Assembly (NCBI GenBank): GCA_965275915.1
Contig: CBDHYI010000008.1
Coordinates: 1 to 64,000, forward strand
Source of the DNA: JBDWFY01 sp965275915
GTDB taxonomy: Bacteria; Pseudomonadota; Alphaproteobacteria; Rhizobiales; Stappiaceae
Length of the DNA: 64,000 nt
Direction of reading: 5' to 3'
Shown: positions 17,585 through 26,735 of the stretch, piece by piece
Layout of the letters: every line of letters starts with the position of its first letter
Numbering within the stretch: position 1 is the stretch's first letter
Position numbers and translations under genes: made by a program
The notes under the pieces: generated by a model
Database searches by the model: none
What the model saw: the letters and a program-made list of their open reading frames with translations, nothing else
Told to the model about the DNA's origin: nothing

Positions 17585-17712
17585 CCTCTTGTTTACCATA
17601 TACGCGGCATTTTTTGCCTATCGGATCGTTTGGGTATTCTCTTCACCAGCCCATCTCACCTCTCGCCCAAACGATCCGACATTGGGGGACCGGGGAATAA
17701 TGAGCTCTGCGC

Positions 17713-19350
17713 GTGAACAATCTTCTTGAATTTCTGAAAAGAATCGGGTCGGCCCGACTTGGTGCGATGGGGGCCGTCGCCGTTGTTATGATCGGCATTT
17801 TTGCGATCATCATCATGCGGGTTTCCGAACCTCAGATGGGTGCGCTTTACACCGATCTGACGTTTGAGGATTCCAACGCCATCATCGAACAGCTGGAATC
17901 GATGAATATCCCGTTTGAGCTCAAGGGAGAAGGATCGGTGATCCTGATTCCGAGGGAGCGCATTCTCAGGACACGCATGCAACTCGCCGAATCCGGCCTG
18001 CCGACGGGCGGTTCGATCGGCTATGAGATTTTCGACAAGTCCGATACGCTTGGCGCCACCAGTTTTGTGCAGAACATCAATCATGTGAGGGCACTGGAAG
18101 GCGAACTGTCCCGCACCATTCGCTCCCTTGCCAGGGTGATCACCGCCCGGGTCCATCTGGTTTTGCCCGAGAGGCAGCTGTTTCAGCGTGATCGGCAGGA
18201 TCCTTCCGCGTCAATCATGATCAAAGTTCGCGGCGTGCTTGACAACGGACAGATCCGGGCAATCCAGCACTTGGTGGCATCCGCTGTTGAAGGTTTGAGC
18301 CCGGAGCGGGTTTCCATTGTGGATGAGACGGGTCGGTTGCTTGCCTCGGGCATGTCGGAGCAGGGGGACGGCGCCGTTTCGGCCGGTCTTCAGGAACGGA
18401 CGGCGCAGATCGAGTCACGATTGAGGCAACAGGTTGAGGAAATCGTCTCAAGCGTTGTCGGGGCAGGCAGAGCGCGCGTCCGCGTCGCCGCCGAGGTCGA
18501 TTTCAATCGCATTACCCGGACAAAGGAGAATTACGATCCGGACGGACAGGTCGTCCGCTCGACCCAGACACGCGAGGAAGCGGCGCAGACATCGAGCCGG
18601 GAAGGCGGGGTTACGGTCGGCAATCAGTTGCCGAACGCCGGCGGCACGGAAGGGGAGTCGAATCAGGACCAGACCAGCGCCACGGAAGAGGTCATCAATT
18701 ACGAAATTTCCCGCTCGACCGAGACCGAAGTCGTTGAAGCGGGAAGTATCCGCAAGCTCTCGGTGGCGGTGCTCGTCGACGGTCTTTATGAGCCGAATGC
18801 GGATGGAAAGCTGGTGTATGCACCGCGTGCCCAGGAGCAGCTGGAACAAATCGCGACACTGGTGCGTTCGGCTGTCGGATATGACGAAAGCCGCGGCGAT
18901 ACGGTTGAAGTGGTCAATCTTCAGTTTGCCGCCCAACCGCAACCGGACTTCGTGGATCATGAACAGGGCATGTTCGATTTCACGAAAGACGACATGCTCT
19001 ATTTCGCGGAATTGGCGGTTCTGCTCATCGTATCCATTCTGACCTTGCTCTTCGCCGTTCGCCCGCTTCTCAGAAAGCTGTTTGAACCGGAGCCTGACCG
19101 GGCGCTGGAGGTCGGAGAAGGCGGGGCGGCGATCCTGGCTGCAGACGGTTCGGTGATCGGATCGGCAGAGGAGCAGGAAGGCATCAAAGCAGGCAAACTG
19201 CCTGCCACAAAAGGACTGGACTGGATTGAGAATGCCCAGGCTGAAGGCAACCTTCAGGCCGACTCCATTGCCCGTGTTGCCGACATTATCGACGACTATC
19301 CCACCGAGGCGGTTTCGATCGTGCGCGGTTGGCTCGACGAGGCTGCGTAA
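17713..19350 (+). CDS. fliF: Flagellar MS-ring protein FliF
   Basis: 545 residues. First membrane segment at about 18-37, then the periplasmic ring-building domains (LGATSFVQNINHVRALEGEL; RVHLVLPERQLF) and a second membrane segment at about 430-450 (LAVLLIVSILTLLFAVRPLL). The C-terminal cytoplasmic tail (DYPTEAVSIVRGWLDE) is the FliG-binding region. GTG at 17713 is used; the ATG at 17700 is out of frame. The first gene of a compact operon behind the CtrA box. Confidence 0.96.
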   Translation: MNNLLEFLKRIGSARLGAMGAVAVVMIGIFAIIIMRVSEPQMGALYTDLTFEDSNAIIEQLESMNIPFELKGEGSVILIPRERILRTRMQLAESGLPTGGSIGYEIFDKSDTLGATSFVQNINHVRALEGELSRTIRSLARVITARVHLVLPERQLFQRDRQDPSASIMIKVRGVLDNGQIRAIQHLVASAVEGLSPERVSIVDETGRLLASGMSEQGDGAVSAGLQERTAQIESRLRQQVEEIVSSVVGAGRARVRVAAEVDFNRITRTKENYDPDGQVVRSTQTREEAAQTSSREGGVTVGNQLPNAGGTEGESNQDQTSATEEVINYEISRSTETEVVEAGSIRKLSVAVLVDGLYEPNADGKLVYAPRAQEQLEQIATLVRSAVGYDESRGDTVEVVNLQFAAQPQPDFVDHEQGMFDFTKDDMLYFAELAVLLIVSILTLLFAVRPLLRKLFEPEPDRALEVGEGGAAILAADGSVIGSAEEQEGIKAGKLPATKGLDWIENAQAEGNLQADSIARVADIIDDYPTEAVSIVRGWLDEAA

Positions 19351-19356
19351 AGAACC

Positions 19357-20448
19357 ATGGCAGAACCAAACAACGTACTACCCGTCGAAAACAAAACCGG
19401 CTCTGAGTTGCAAGAGGGTGGCGGCCTTAAACTGGCCACGGGAAGTGAAGACCGGCAACTGAAAGGGGCGGAACGGGCAGCCGTCCTGCTCCTGTCGCTG
19501 GGAGAGGATTACGGACGTCCGATCTGGGAGCGGTTGGACGAACTTGAAATTCGTCAGGTCTCAACGGCAATGGCACAACTGGGGCCCGTTACCCCGAAGA
19601 TGCTGGAAGATCTCTTTATCGATTTCGTCAAGAAGATTTCGACCAAGGGATCGCTGACGGGCAACGTCGATGCGACAGAGCGGTTGCTGGCGTCCTTCCT
19701 CACCGGTGAGCGTGTGTCTCTCATCATGGAAGAAATTCGCGGGCCTGCCGGGCGTACCATGTGGGAAAAACTGTCGAACGTGCAGGAGAACATTCTCGCC
19801 AACTATCTCAAGAACGAATATCCGCAAACCGTTGCGGTCGTCCTGTCCAAGATCAGGTCCGATCACGCAGCCCGCGTTCTCTCCATTCTGCCCGAAGAAC
19901 TGTCGCTGGAAGTCGTCAACCGCATGCTCCGCATGGAAGCGATCCAGAAAGACGTTCTGGAAAAAGTCGAGCAGACCCTGCGGGTTGAGTTCATGTCCAA
20001 CCTCTCGCACACAACGCGGCGGGATGCGCATGAATTGATGGCTGAAATCTTCAACAATTTCGACCGCCAGACGGAAGCAAGGTTCCTGACAGCGCTTGAG
20101 GAAGACAACCGCGAAACGGCGGAACGCATCAAAAACCTGATGTTTACATTCGATGATCTGGCCAAACTCGATGCGGGCAGCGTCCAGACGCTCCTGCGCA
20201 GCGTGGAAAAAGACAAGCTGGCGATTGCCCTCAAAGGCGCCAACGAGGCGGTCCGGGAGTTCTTCTTCGCCAACATGTCGGCGCGCGCGACCAAACTGCT
20301 GCAGGACGATATGGAGGCCCTCGGGCCTGTTCGGCTGAGGGATGTTGATGAGGCACAGACGTCCATGGTGGCCATCTCCAAGGATCTGGCGGCCAAGGGC
20401 GAAATCATGATTTCCAAGAGTAAGGGCGACGACGAGTTGATCTACTGA
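19357..20448 (+). CDS. fliG: Flagellar motor switch protein FliG
   Basis: 363 residues in three FliG domains: N-terminal FliF-binding (GAERAAVLLLSLGEDYGRPI), middle (NEYPQTVAVVLSKIRSDHAA) and C-terminal torque domain (LAIALKGANEAVREFFFANM). Charged residues of the torque helix are present (KDKLAIALKG; MSARATKLLQDDMEA). Starts 6 bp after fliF and overlaps fliH (TGATG). It transmits rotor-stator force at the C-ring. Confidence 0.96.
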   Translation: MAEPNNVLPVENKTGSELQEGGGLKLATGSEDRQLKGAERAAVLLLSLGEDYGRPIWERLDELEIRQVSTAMAQLGPVTPKMLEDLFIDFVKKISTKGSLTGNVDATERLLASFLTGERVSLIMEEIRGPAGRTMWEKLSNVQENILANYLKNEYPQTVAVVLSKIRSDHAARVLSILPEELSLEVVNRMLRMEAIQKDVLEKVEQTLRVEFMSNLSHTTRRDAHELMAEIFNNFDRQTEARFLTALEEDNRETAERIKNLMFTFDDLAKLDAGSVQTLLRSVEKDKLAIALKGANEAVREFFFANMSARATKLLQDDMEALGPVRLRDVDEAQTSMVAISKDLAAKGEIMISKSKGDDELIY

Positions 20449-21167
20449 TGATGCAAAAGGCAGAACCAATGACCCGCAGCTCCGGTCCGGCCCGTTTTCT
20501 GTTCGATACGGATCTTGCTGCGCCCGAACCGGACGAGTTGCCGGCGGAACCGGAGGAACCGGTGGAACCGACCATTACGGTCCGCGAGCATGAGGCGCTG
20601 ATGAGGCAGGCGGAAGCGCGGGCCTTTGAGCGCGGGAAAGCCGAAGGTGTCGCCGAAGGGGAAAAGAGCGCTGCGGCTGCTCTGGCGGAAGAAACCAATC
20701 ACCTTGTCGGTTCGCTTCAGGAGATTCTTTCCGGTCTGGATGCGGAGCGGGACAGGCTGGAAAAGGATGCTGTCGGGCTCTCTTTCCTGATCGCGCGCCG
20801 GTTTGCCGCGCACCTGATCGCGCGTGAACCGCTGGCCGAAGTCATCGCCCTGATTTCAGAGTGCCTGGCACCGCTGAGAAAGGCACCGCACATGGTCATT
20901 CGCGTCCATGAGAAACATGCTGCCGATCTGAAAAAAGCCGTTGACGAACTGGCCGACCAGGCCGGGTTTCAGGGGCGTCTGGTCATTCTGGGCGAACCGG
21001 ATATCGGCCGGGGCGATTGCCGGATCGAATGGGCGGATGGCGGCATCGTGCGTGACCGCAAGGAAACAGAGAAGCAGATTGAAAGTTCAATTCGCCGCTA
21101 CTTCACCGCCGGTGGTCCGGAAGAGGAACGCCAGCGGGCAGCGGCAGGTAAACCTGCCCCCGAGTGA
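20448..21167 (+). CDS. fliH: Flagellar assembly protein FliH
   Basis: 239 residues. Begins near RFLFDTDLAAPEPDE, with an acidic/Pro-rich linker, a coiled region AFERGKAEGVAEGEKSAAAA containing the GxxxG-type repeat typical of FliH, and a C-terminal domain (IGRGDCRIEWADGGIVRD) shared with type III stator proteins. It regulates the FliI ATPase; fliI is not in the window. Translationally coupled to fliG; ATG at 20469 is an alternative start. Confidence 0.88.
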   Translation: MMQKAEPMTRSSGPARFLFDTDLAAPEPDELPAEPEEPVEPTITVREHEALMRQAEARAFERGKAEGVAEGEKSAAAALAEETNHLVGSLQEILSGLDAERDRLEKDAVGLSFLIARRFAAHLIAREPLAEVIALISECLAPLRKAPHMVIRVHEKHAADLKKAVDELADQAGFQGRLVILGEPDIGRGDCRIEWADGGIVRDRKETEKQIESSIRRYFTAGGPEEERQRAAAGKPAPE

Positions 21168-21193
21168 ATTGGGATGGTTTGGAGAAATAAAGC

Positions 21194-21610
21194 ATGAATG
21201 ATCAGGTCACTGATGAGGTTATGGATCAGCCGGCTGACGGCGCCGACGTTCTGGCGGATGCTATGGCTGGGTCCGACGATGCGGATGCAACATCCATTCC
21301 TCTTGACGAGCATGAAGCGCCGGTTCCGGGCGACAACTTTGGTGAGGACCAGCAATCTCAGCATGCGGCGGCGGATCTTGAGGCTGTTTTTGACGTTCCG
21401 GTCCGCATTTCCGCCGTGCTCGGTCACTCCCGCGTCCATATTTCGGACCTCCTGAAACTGTCCTCGGGAACTGTTCTGGAACTGGACCGGAAAGTCGGTG
21501 AAGCCATCGATATTTATGTCAATGACCGCCTCGTCGCCCGCGGCGAGGTCGTGCTGGTCGACGACAAACTCGGTGTCACCATGACGGAAATCATCAAATC
21601 GGACCGTTGA
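21194..21610 (+). CDS. fliN: Flagellar motor switch protein FliN
   Basis: 138 residues. An acidic, low-complexity N-terminal half is followed by the SpoA/FliN domain (VFDVPVRISAVLGHSRVHIS, LLKLSSGTVLELDRKVGEA, VNDRLVARGEVVLVDDKLGV). It forms the lower C-ring with FliM. No fliM is seen here. Starts 26 bp after fliH with GGAG upstream. Confidence 0.95.
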   Translation: MNDQVTDEVMDQPADGADVLADAMAGSDDADATSIPLDEHEAPVPGDNFGEDQQSQHAAADLEAVFDVPVRISAVLGHSRVHISDLLKLSSGTVLELDRKVGEAIDIYVNDRLVARGEVVLVDDKLGVTMTEIIKSDR

Positions 21611-21665
21611 GAGCGATGACCTTTTTTCACACTGGATATGAACCAACTTCCCGGGAGCTAGAAAC

Positions 21666-23030
21666 ATGCGTCTTCTGATCGTGGGCTCATTGGGCGGGCA
21701 ATTGACCGCTGCGACGCAGATTGCCATGGCCCGGGGCGCCGGAGTGACCCAGACCGATACGATTGACTCCGCGTTAAAAGTTCTGCGATCCGGCCAGGGT
21801 GCCGATCTTCTGATGGTTGATGTCGGCCTGCAGATCGATTTCCTGATTTCCAAACTGGAACAGGAGCGCATTCATGTTCCGATCGTCGCGTGCGGTGTGG
21901 AAAATGATACGCGCGCTGCCGTTTCGGCCATCCGGGCCGGCGCCAAGGAATATATTCCGCTGCCGCCCGATGAGGAGATGATTGCCGCCATTTTGGCCGC
22001 CGTCGCTCAGGATCGCTGCGAGGTCATTTATCGCGATCAGGCCATGGCGCACGTGGTCAAGCTGGCGCAGCAGGTCGCACCGGCTGATGCATCGATTTTG
22101 ATCACCGGTGAATCCGGAACGGGCAAGGAGGTGCTTGCCCGTTTCGTCCATAACCGGTCAAGCCGCGCAAGCAAAACGTTCGTTTCGGTTAACTGTGCGG
22201 CAATCCCCGAACACCTTTTGGAATCGGAACTGTTCGGGCACGAAAAGGGCGCCTTTACCGGCGCTGTCGCCCGGCGTATCGGAAAGTTCGAGGAGGCTGA
22301 CGGCGGTACATTGCTGCTTGACGAAATCTCGGAAATGGATGTCCGATTGCAGGCGAAGCTTCTCCGGGCAATTCAGGAACGGGTGATTGACCGAGTCGGC
22401 GGAACGCGGCCGGTACCGGTCAATATCAGGATCATAGCCACATCCAACCGCGACCTGTCCGAAGCGGTTCGGCTTGGCACCTTCCGGGAGGATCTGCTTT
22501 ACCGTCTCAATGTCGTCAACCTGAAAATTCCGCCGCTCCGGGAGCGCCCGGAGGACATTCTTGAGCTTGCCGCCCATTTCACAAAGCGCTACGCGGAGGC
22601 GAACGGCGTTCCAGAGCGGCCTCTTTCTCTGGAAGCCAAGCAGGTGCTTGGGTCCAATCCGTGGCCGGGCAATGTACGTGAACTTGAAAACACAATGCAT
22701 CGCGCCGTTCTATTGGCGACGGGGCCGGAGATTGATACCGAAGCCATCCGGATGCCCGACGGCAGCCCGCTGGTCAGCGGTTCGGACCGGATCGCACAGC
22801 AGGTGGCGATGACCGCGGATGCGGTATCCCGGTCGCTTGTGGGACAGACGGTGGCCGACGTCGAACGGGAGCTTATTCTCGATACGCTCGATCATTGCAT
22901 CGGCAACCGCACCCATGCCGCCAAAATCCTCGGGATTTCAATTCGGACCCTTCGGAACAAGCTCAACCAGTATTCCGAAGAGGGCCTCAACATTCCGGCG
23001 CCCGGCGAGAGCCGGACGATCGCCGCCTGA
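21666..23030 (+). CDS. flbD: Sigma-54-dependent flagellar regulator FlbD
   Basis: 454 residues: degenerate receiver (1-120), AAA+ domain (Walker A GESGTGKE at about 150, GAFTGA for sigma-54 contact, Walker B GGTLLLDEI) and C-terminal Fis-type HTH (NRTHAAKILGISIRTLRNKL). In Caulobacter FlbD activates late and represses early flagellar genes with FliX. The receiver keeps the Asp in LLMVDVG but lacks the N-terminal acidic pair and the usual Lys (EYIPLP), so classical phosphorylation is unlikely. Position between fliN and flhA matches Caulobacter-like order. Confidence 0.92.
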   Translation: MRLLIVGSLGGQLTAATQIAMARGAGVTQTDTIDSALKVLRSGQGADLLMVDVGLQIDFLISKLEQERIHVPIVACGVENDTRAAVSAIRAGAKEYIPLPPDEEMIAAILAAVAQDRCEVIYRDQAMAHVVKLAQQVAPADASILITGESGTGKEVLARFVHNRSSRASKTFVSVNCAAIPEHLLESELFGHEKGAFTGAVARRIGKFEEADGGTLLLDEISEMDVRLQAKLLRAIQERVIDRVGGTRPVPVNIRIIATSNRDLSEAVRLGTFREDLLYRLNVVNLKIPPLRERPEDILELAAHFTKRYAEANGVPERPLSLEAKQVLGSNPWPGNVRELENTMHRAVLLATGPEIDTEAIRMPDGSPLVSGSDRIAQQVAMTADAVSRSLVGQTVADVERELILDTLDHCIGNRTHAAKILGISIRTLRNKLNQYSEEGLNIPAPGESRTIAA

Positions 23031-23068
23031 TCGATACGGCGCATCTTGAACGGACGGATTGAAAACGG

Positions 23069-25216
23069 ATGACAGACAGCACGGTGCAGGATCAGGGCGG
23101 AGAAACCGCACCATCGGGTGGCGGTTCTGGACTGCCACTGCCTACTTTTACCGATATTTCCGACCTTCTGCGCCGGGGTGACATTGCCCTGGCCAGTGGC
23201 GTGATGGTGATCCTTGTCGTTCTCATCATGCCGATGCCGGCGTTCATGCTGGATATCTTCCTGGCCGTGTCGATCATCTTTTCCGTGCTGGTCCTGATGA
23301 CCGCTCTGTTCATTCAGGTGCCGCTGGAATTTTCGTCTTTCCCGACGGTCCTGCTGATTGCAACGATGCTGCGGCTGGCCCTAAACCTCGCCTCAACCCG
23401 GCTCATTCTCTCAAATGGTCACGAGGGAACCGATGCGGCCGGCAATGTCATTCAGGCGTTCGGCAATTTCGTTATGGGCGGTAATTTCGTCATCGGAATT
23501 ATCGTTTTTGCAATCCTCGTCCTCGTGAACTTCGTCGTTATCACAAAGGGGTCGGGCCGTATCGCCGAAGTCGCAGCGCGGTTTACGCTGGATGCCATGC
23601 CCGGCAAGCAGATGGCGATCGATGCGGATCTGTCCGCCGGCCTGATCAATGAAGATGAAGCCAAACAGCGTCGCCTCGACCTGCAGAACGAATCCTCGTT
23701 TTTCGGCGCAATGGACGGTGCGTCGAAATTCGTTCGCGGGGATGCGATTGCCGGTCTGCTGATCACGGCAATCAATATTGTCGGCGGCATGGTCATTGGC
23801 GTGGCCCAGATGGGCATGTCCTTCGCAGATGCGGGGCATACCTATACGCTTCTGACGGTCGGTGACGGTCTCGTGTCGCAGATCCCGGCGCTGATTGTCT
23901 CGACCGCCGCAGGCCTTCTGGTTTCAAAGGCCGGAGTCCAGGGCGCGGCGGACAAGGCTTTGTTCTCGCAACTGTCCGGCTATCCCAAGGCGCTGGGCAT
24001 GGCGGCGGCGGTTATGGTGCTGATGTCTGTTCTGCCCGGCATGCCGATGCTACCCTTTTTGGGGTTGGCGGTTCTGGCCGGTGTGCTCGCGTATCGGTCC
24101 GCCAGATCGATTAAAGAGGCGGCTGCCCTGCAGGAGCAGGAAAAGGCGCTTGCCGAAGCCCCGCCGCCGGAACCGAAGGAACCGCCGATTTCGGATTCCC
24201 TGAAAATGGACCAGCTCCGCATCGAGCTTGGTTACGGCCTGTTGCCGATGATCAATTCCGATGGCGGCAACGACTATCTGACGGACCAGATCAAGGCCCT
24301 TAGAAGACAGTTGGCGACCGAGCTTGGCGTGGTGATGCCGCCTGTCCGCATTCTGGATAATGTTCAGTTGGAATCGAACGCCTATGTCATCAAGGTCAAG
24401 GAAATCGAGGCAGGACAGGGCACATTGTTCCCCAACCAGTTTATGGTGATGGATCCGCAGGGAGGGCAGGTCAATCTGCCCGGGACCCACACAACGGAGC
24501 CCACATTCGGCCTGCCGGCGACCTGGGTTGACGGACGCTACCGGGACGACGCCACGCTCAAAGGCTATACGGTCGTCGATCCGGCAACAGTCCTCTCGAC
24601 ACACCTGACAGAATTGCTGCGCACCAACGTTGCCGAACTTCTGTCTTACGGCGACGTCAAGAAACTGATTGACGATCTTCCGGACGATCAGGCGAAGCTT
24701 GCAGAAGACATCATTCCGTCCCAGATCACGATTTCAGGAATTCAGCGGGTTCTGCAGACTTTGCTTACCGAGCGTGTTTCGGTGCGCGATTTGAACACCA
24801 TTATGGAGGGGATCGCCGAGGCAACCGGTTTCACCAGAAACACCAATATCATCGCCGAGCATGTGCGCGGCAAACTGGCGCGGCAACTGTGTGCGGCAAA
24901 CCAGTCGCCCAACGGATACCTGCCCCTGATCAGCCTCAGCCCGGCCTGGGAAACGGCTTTTGCCGAGGCGCTGGTCGGTGATGGTGAAGACAAACAACTG
25001 GCGATGGCGCCTTCCAAACTTCAGGAATTCGTGCAACTTGTCACAAATGCGTTTGAAAAGGCGGCGATGACCGGCGAAGTGCCGGTTCTTCTGACAAGCG
25101 GCGGAATTCGCTCCCATGTTCGAAGCATCGTCGAGCGTTTCCGTGCTCACACTGTTGTCATGAGCCAGAACGAAGTCCATCCTCGGGCGCGCCTGAAAAC
25201 CATTGCCAGTGTCTAG
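23069..25216 (+). CDS. flhA: Flagellar export apparatus protein FlhA
   Basis: 715 residues. About eight membrane segments in the first 340 residues, with the conserved stretch MLRLALNLASTRLILSNG and the cytoplasmic FHIPEP loop (KGSGRIAEVAARFTLDAMPG). The large C-terminal cytoplasmic domain forms the nonameric export-gate ring that docks chaperone-substrate complexes. Starts 38 bp after flbD; last gene of the flagellar run in the window. Confidence 0.96.
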   Translation: MTDSTVQDQGGETAPSGGGSGLPLPTFTDISDLLRRGDIALASGVMVILVVLIMPMPAFMLDIFLAVSIIFSVLVLMTALFIQVPLEFSSFPTVLLIATMLRLALNLASTRLILSNGHEGTDAAGNVIQAFGNFVMGGNFVIGIIVFAILVLVNFVVITKGSGRIAEVAARFTLDAMPGKQMAIDADLSAGLINEDEAKQRRLDLQNESSFFGAMDGASKFVRGDAIAGLLITAINIVGGMVIGVAQMGMSFADAGHTYTLLTVGDGLVSQIPALIVSTAAGLLVSKAGVQGAADKALFSQLSGYPKALGMAAAVMVLMSVLPGMPMLPFLGLAVLAGVLAYRSARSIKEAAALQEQEKALAEAPPPEPKEPPISDSLKMDQLRIELGYGLLPMINSDGGNDYLTDQIKALRRQLATELGVVMPPVRILDNVQLESNAYVIKVKEIEAGQGTLFPNQFMVMDPQGGQVNLPGTHTTEPTFGLPATWVDGRYRDDATLKGYTVVDPATVLSTHLTELLRTNVAELLSYGDVKKLIDDLPDDQAKLAEDIIPSQITISGIQRVLQTLLTERVSVRDLNTIMEGIAEATGFTRNTNIIAEHVRGKLARQLCAANQSPNGYLPLISLSPAWETAFAEALVGDGEDKQLAMAPSKLQEFVQLVTNAFEKAAMTGEVPVLLTSGGIRSHVRSIVERFRAHTVVMSQNEVHPRARLKTIASV

Positions 25217-25320
25217 AGCGAGTTGTGATTAGATTGATGCATTTGACCGAGGTCATTTTGATCCGGCATAAACAGGATACGTTCTGGAAGAACTGATGCG
25301 ATCGACAGTGGAGCGTACAA

Positions 25321-25929
25321 ATGGATCGCGATCTTCTTAATCTCAACGGCTATACCGATATTCCCGGTGGCAAAATCGCTTCCGTTGTGACGTATCTGGA
25401 AATGACCGAAAAACCGGCTCTCCGACCGGTCGGGCTGCCCGAAACGGCGCTTTTGCGCATGGACGAGCCGGAAATTGACTGGTACCGGGACCTGTTTCGC
25501 CGGATTGGAACCGATTGGCTGTGGTTTGCCCGTCTTGCGATGCCTGACGATGAAATGGCCCGAATCTTGAACGATCCGCATGTCGAAGTGTATGTCGTGG
25601 CCCGGCAGGGCTGCCAGAAGGGTTTGCTTGAGCTCGATTTTCGCGATCCGGAGAATGTGGAACTGGCGTACTTTGGTCTGGTTCCCGAGGCCATCGGCGG
25701 CGGACTGGGACGATGGCTCATGAACAAAGCGATCGAGATTGTCTGGGACCGGCCTGAAACCCGGCGGCTGTTCGTTCATACCTGTACGCTGGACGGGCCG
25801 ATGGCGCTTGATTTTTATCGAAAATCCGGTTTTCTGCCTTACAGACGGGCGATTGAAATTGTCGACGATCCTCGGCTCTCCGGCACGCTGCCGCGAACAG
25901 CCGCTCCGCATCACCCGATTATCCGATAA
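25321..25929 (+). CDS. GNAT-family N-acetyltransferase
   Basis: 202 residues. Acetyl-CoA site pattern LVPEAIGGGLGRWLMNKAI around residue 120 and CTLDGPMALDFYRKSGF later are GNAT motifs A and B. Substrate unknown. ATG at 25321, 104 bp after flhA, same strand, so it may be co-transcribed. No signal peptide. Confidence 0.85.
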   Translation: MDRDLLNLNGYTDIPGGKIASVVTYLEMTEKPALRPVGLPETALLRMDEPEIDWYRDLFRRIGTDWLWFARLAMPDDEMARILNDPHVEVYVVARQGCQKGLLELDFRDPENVELAYFGLVPEAIGGGLGRWLMNKAIEIVWDRPETRRLFVHTCTLDGPMALDFYRKSGFLPYRRAIEIVDDPRLSGTLPRTAAPHHPIIR

Positions 25930-26053
25930 ACAGGATCTTTCAGGCGCGTGAGAGAGTGTGCAGCGGCGTCCGTTTACCTTGATCTCACTAACCCGCTGTG
26001 GAAATTAACTTATTGCAACTTGGCGGGTGCCAAAAAACCGGCACCGTGCTAGT

Positions 26054-26068
26054 TTAACCTTCTGTTAA
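26054..26068 (+). promoter_or_regulatory. CtrA box upstream of the 26110 gene
   Basis: Exact TTAA-N7-TTAA (spacer CCTTCTG), followed by C, 42 bp before the next start codon. A further half-site (TTAAC) lies about 50 bp upstream. The match suggests cell-cycle control of the downstream membrane protein. Confidence 0.65.
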
Positions 26069-26109
26069 CACCAATAACTCCTTTGGAATAACCGGTTAAG
26101 GATCGACCG

Positions 26110-26715
26110 ATGACGGACCGCGGTGACAATGTGGTACCTCACACGAAAGTACGCAGCTTGCGCGACGCCGTAAGGAAAGTGCGTCTGGCGGATGCCGACC
26201 GGACCGATGTTATTGCGGACCTGCATGAAACCGAACGGGCCCGGCTTGAGATGCTCGCGGACGAGCTTGCGGATGTATTTCGTGAAGTCCCCGCCGACGA
26301 CGATCAGTTCTCGTTTCAGATCGTGCCGGGCAACCCGCCGCGTCTTTGGATCGATATCACGAGCCATGTCAGCATGGCGCGCGACCGGCGGAGTTACCGG
26401 TTTCTCAAGGATACGCGCCTGGGCCGCACAATCATCCTGGAAAGCGCGTCGATTGACGATGTTGCCGATTGCGTCACGGACTATATTGCCGAACGCATTC
26501 TGGAAAAGGAACGGTCGCTTGAAGCGGATTGGCTGTTGCGTCGGCTGCGGCGGGACGCGGTCAAGGAAGACGGATCGGTTGCGCCGGCTGTGCCGGCCGC
26601 GCAGGGCGAAAGCGTGGCGGCAACTGTTGGCAATCTGCTGATCGTTTTCCTGCTCGGCCTTCTGATCGGGGCGCTTGGGCTGATCGCCTATGCCTGGTTT
26701 GCGAATCCGATCTGA
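26110..26715 (+). CDS. Tail-anchored membrane protein of unknown function
   Basis: 201 residues, not recognised. An N-terminal charged region (residues 1-60), a compact middle segment (FSFQIVPGNPPRLWIDITSH, then LKDTRLGRTIILESASIDDV) and one C-terminal membrane helix (about 175-197, LLIVFLLGLLIGALGLIAYA). No signal peptide, so the bulk is probably cytoplasmic and the protein is anchored by its C-terminus. The perfect CtrA box just upstream is the strongest hint of role: cell-cycle or polarity-linked function. Confidence 0.7.
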   Translation: MTDRGDNVVPHTKVRSLRDAVRKVRLADADRTDVIADLHETERARLEMLADELADVFREVPADDDQFSFQIVPGNPPRLWIDITSHVSMARDRRSYRFLKDTRLGRTIILESASIDDVADCVTDYIAERILEKERSLEADWLLRRLRRDAVKEDGSVAPAVPAAQGESVAATVGNLLIVFLLGLLIGALGLIAYAWFANPI

Positions 26716-26735
26716 CGCATCCGGCCCATCCACGG

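Larger units (their letters stand above)
16969..17712. other. Long non-coding interval between sciP and fliF
   Basis: 744 bp. It holds a perfect 8-bp stem hairpin at 17108-17128 (loop AGGAC) and, at 17570, a full CtrA box. Open frames here (for example 17150-17503 +) have no homology or convincing start. Much of the interval is otherwise unexplained; a small RNA or a decayed gene is possible. Confidence 0.5.

Noticed and set aside
17590..17625. Sigma-54 promoter before fliF (GGC...TTGC pattern in the T-rich stretch)
   Set aside because: GG and GC are 8 bp apart instead of the required 10; the same faulty spacing occurs in other T-rich stretches nearby.
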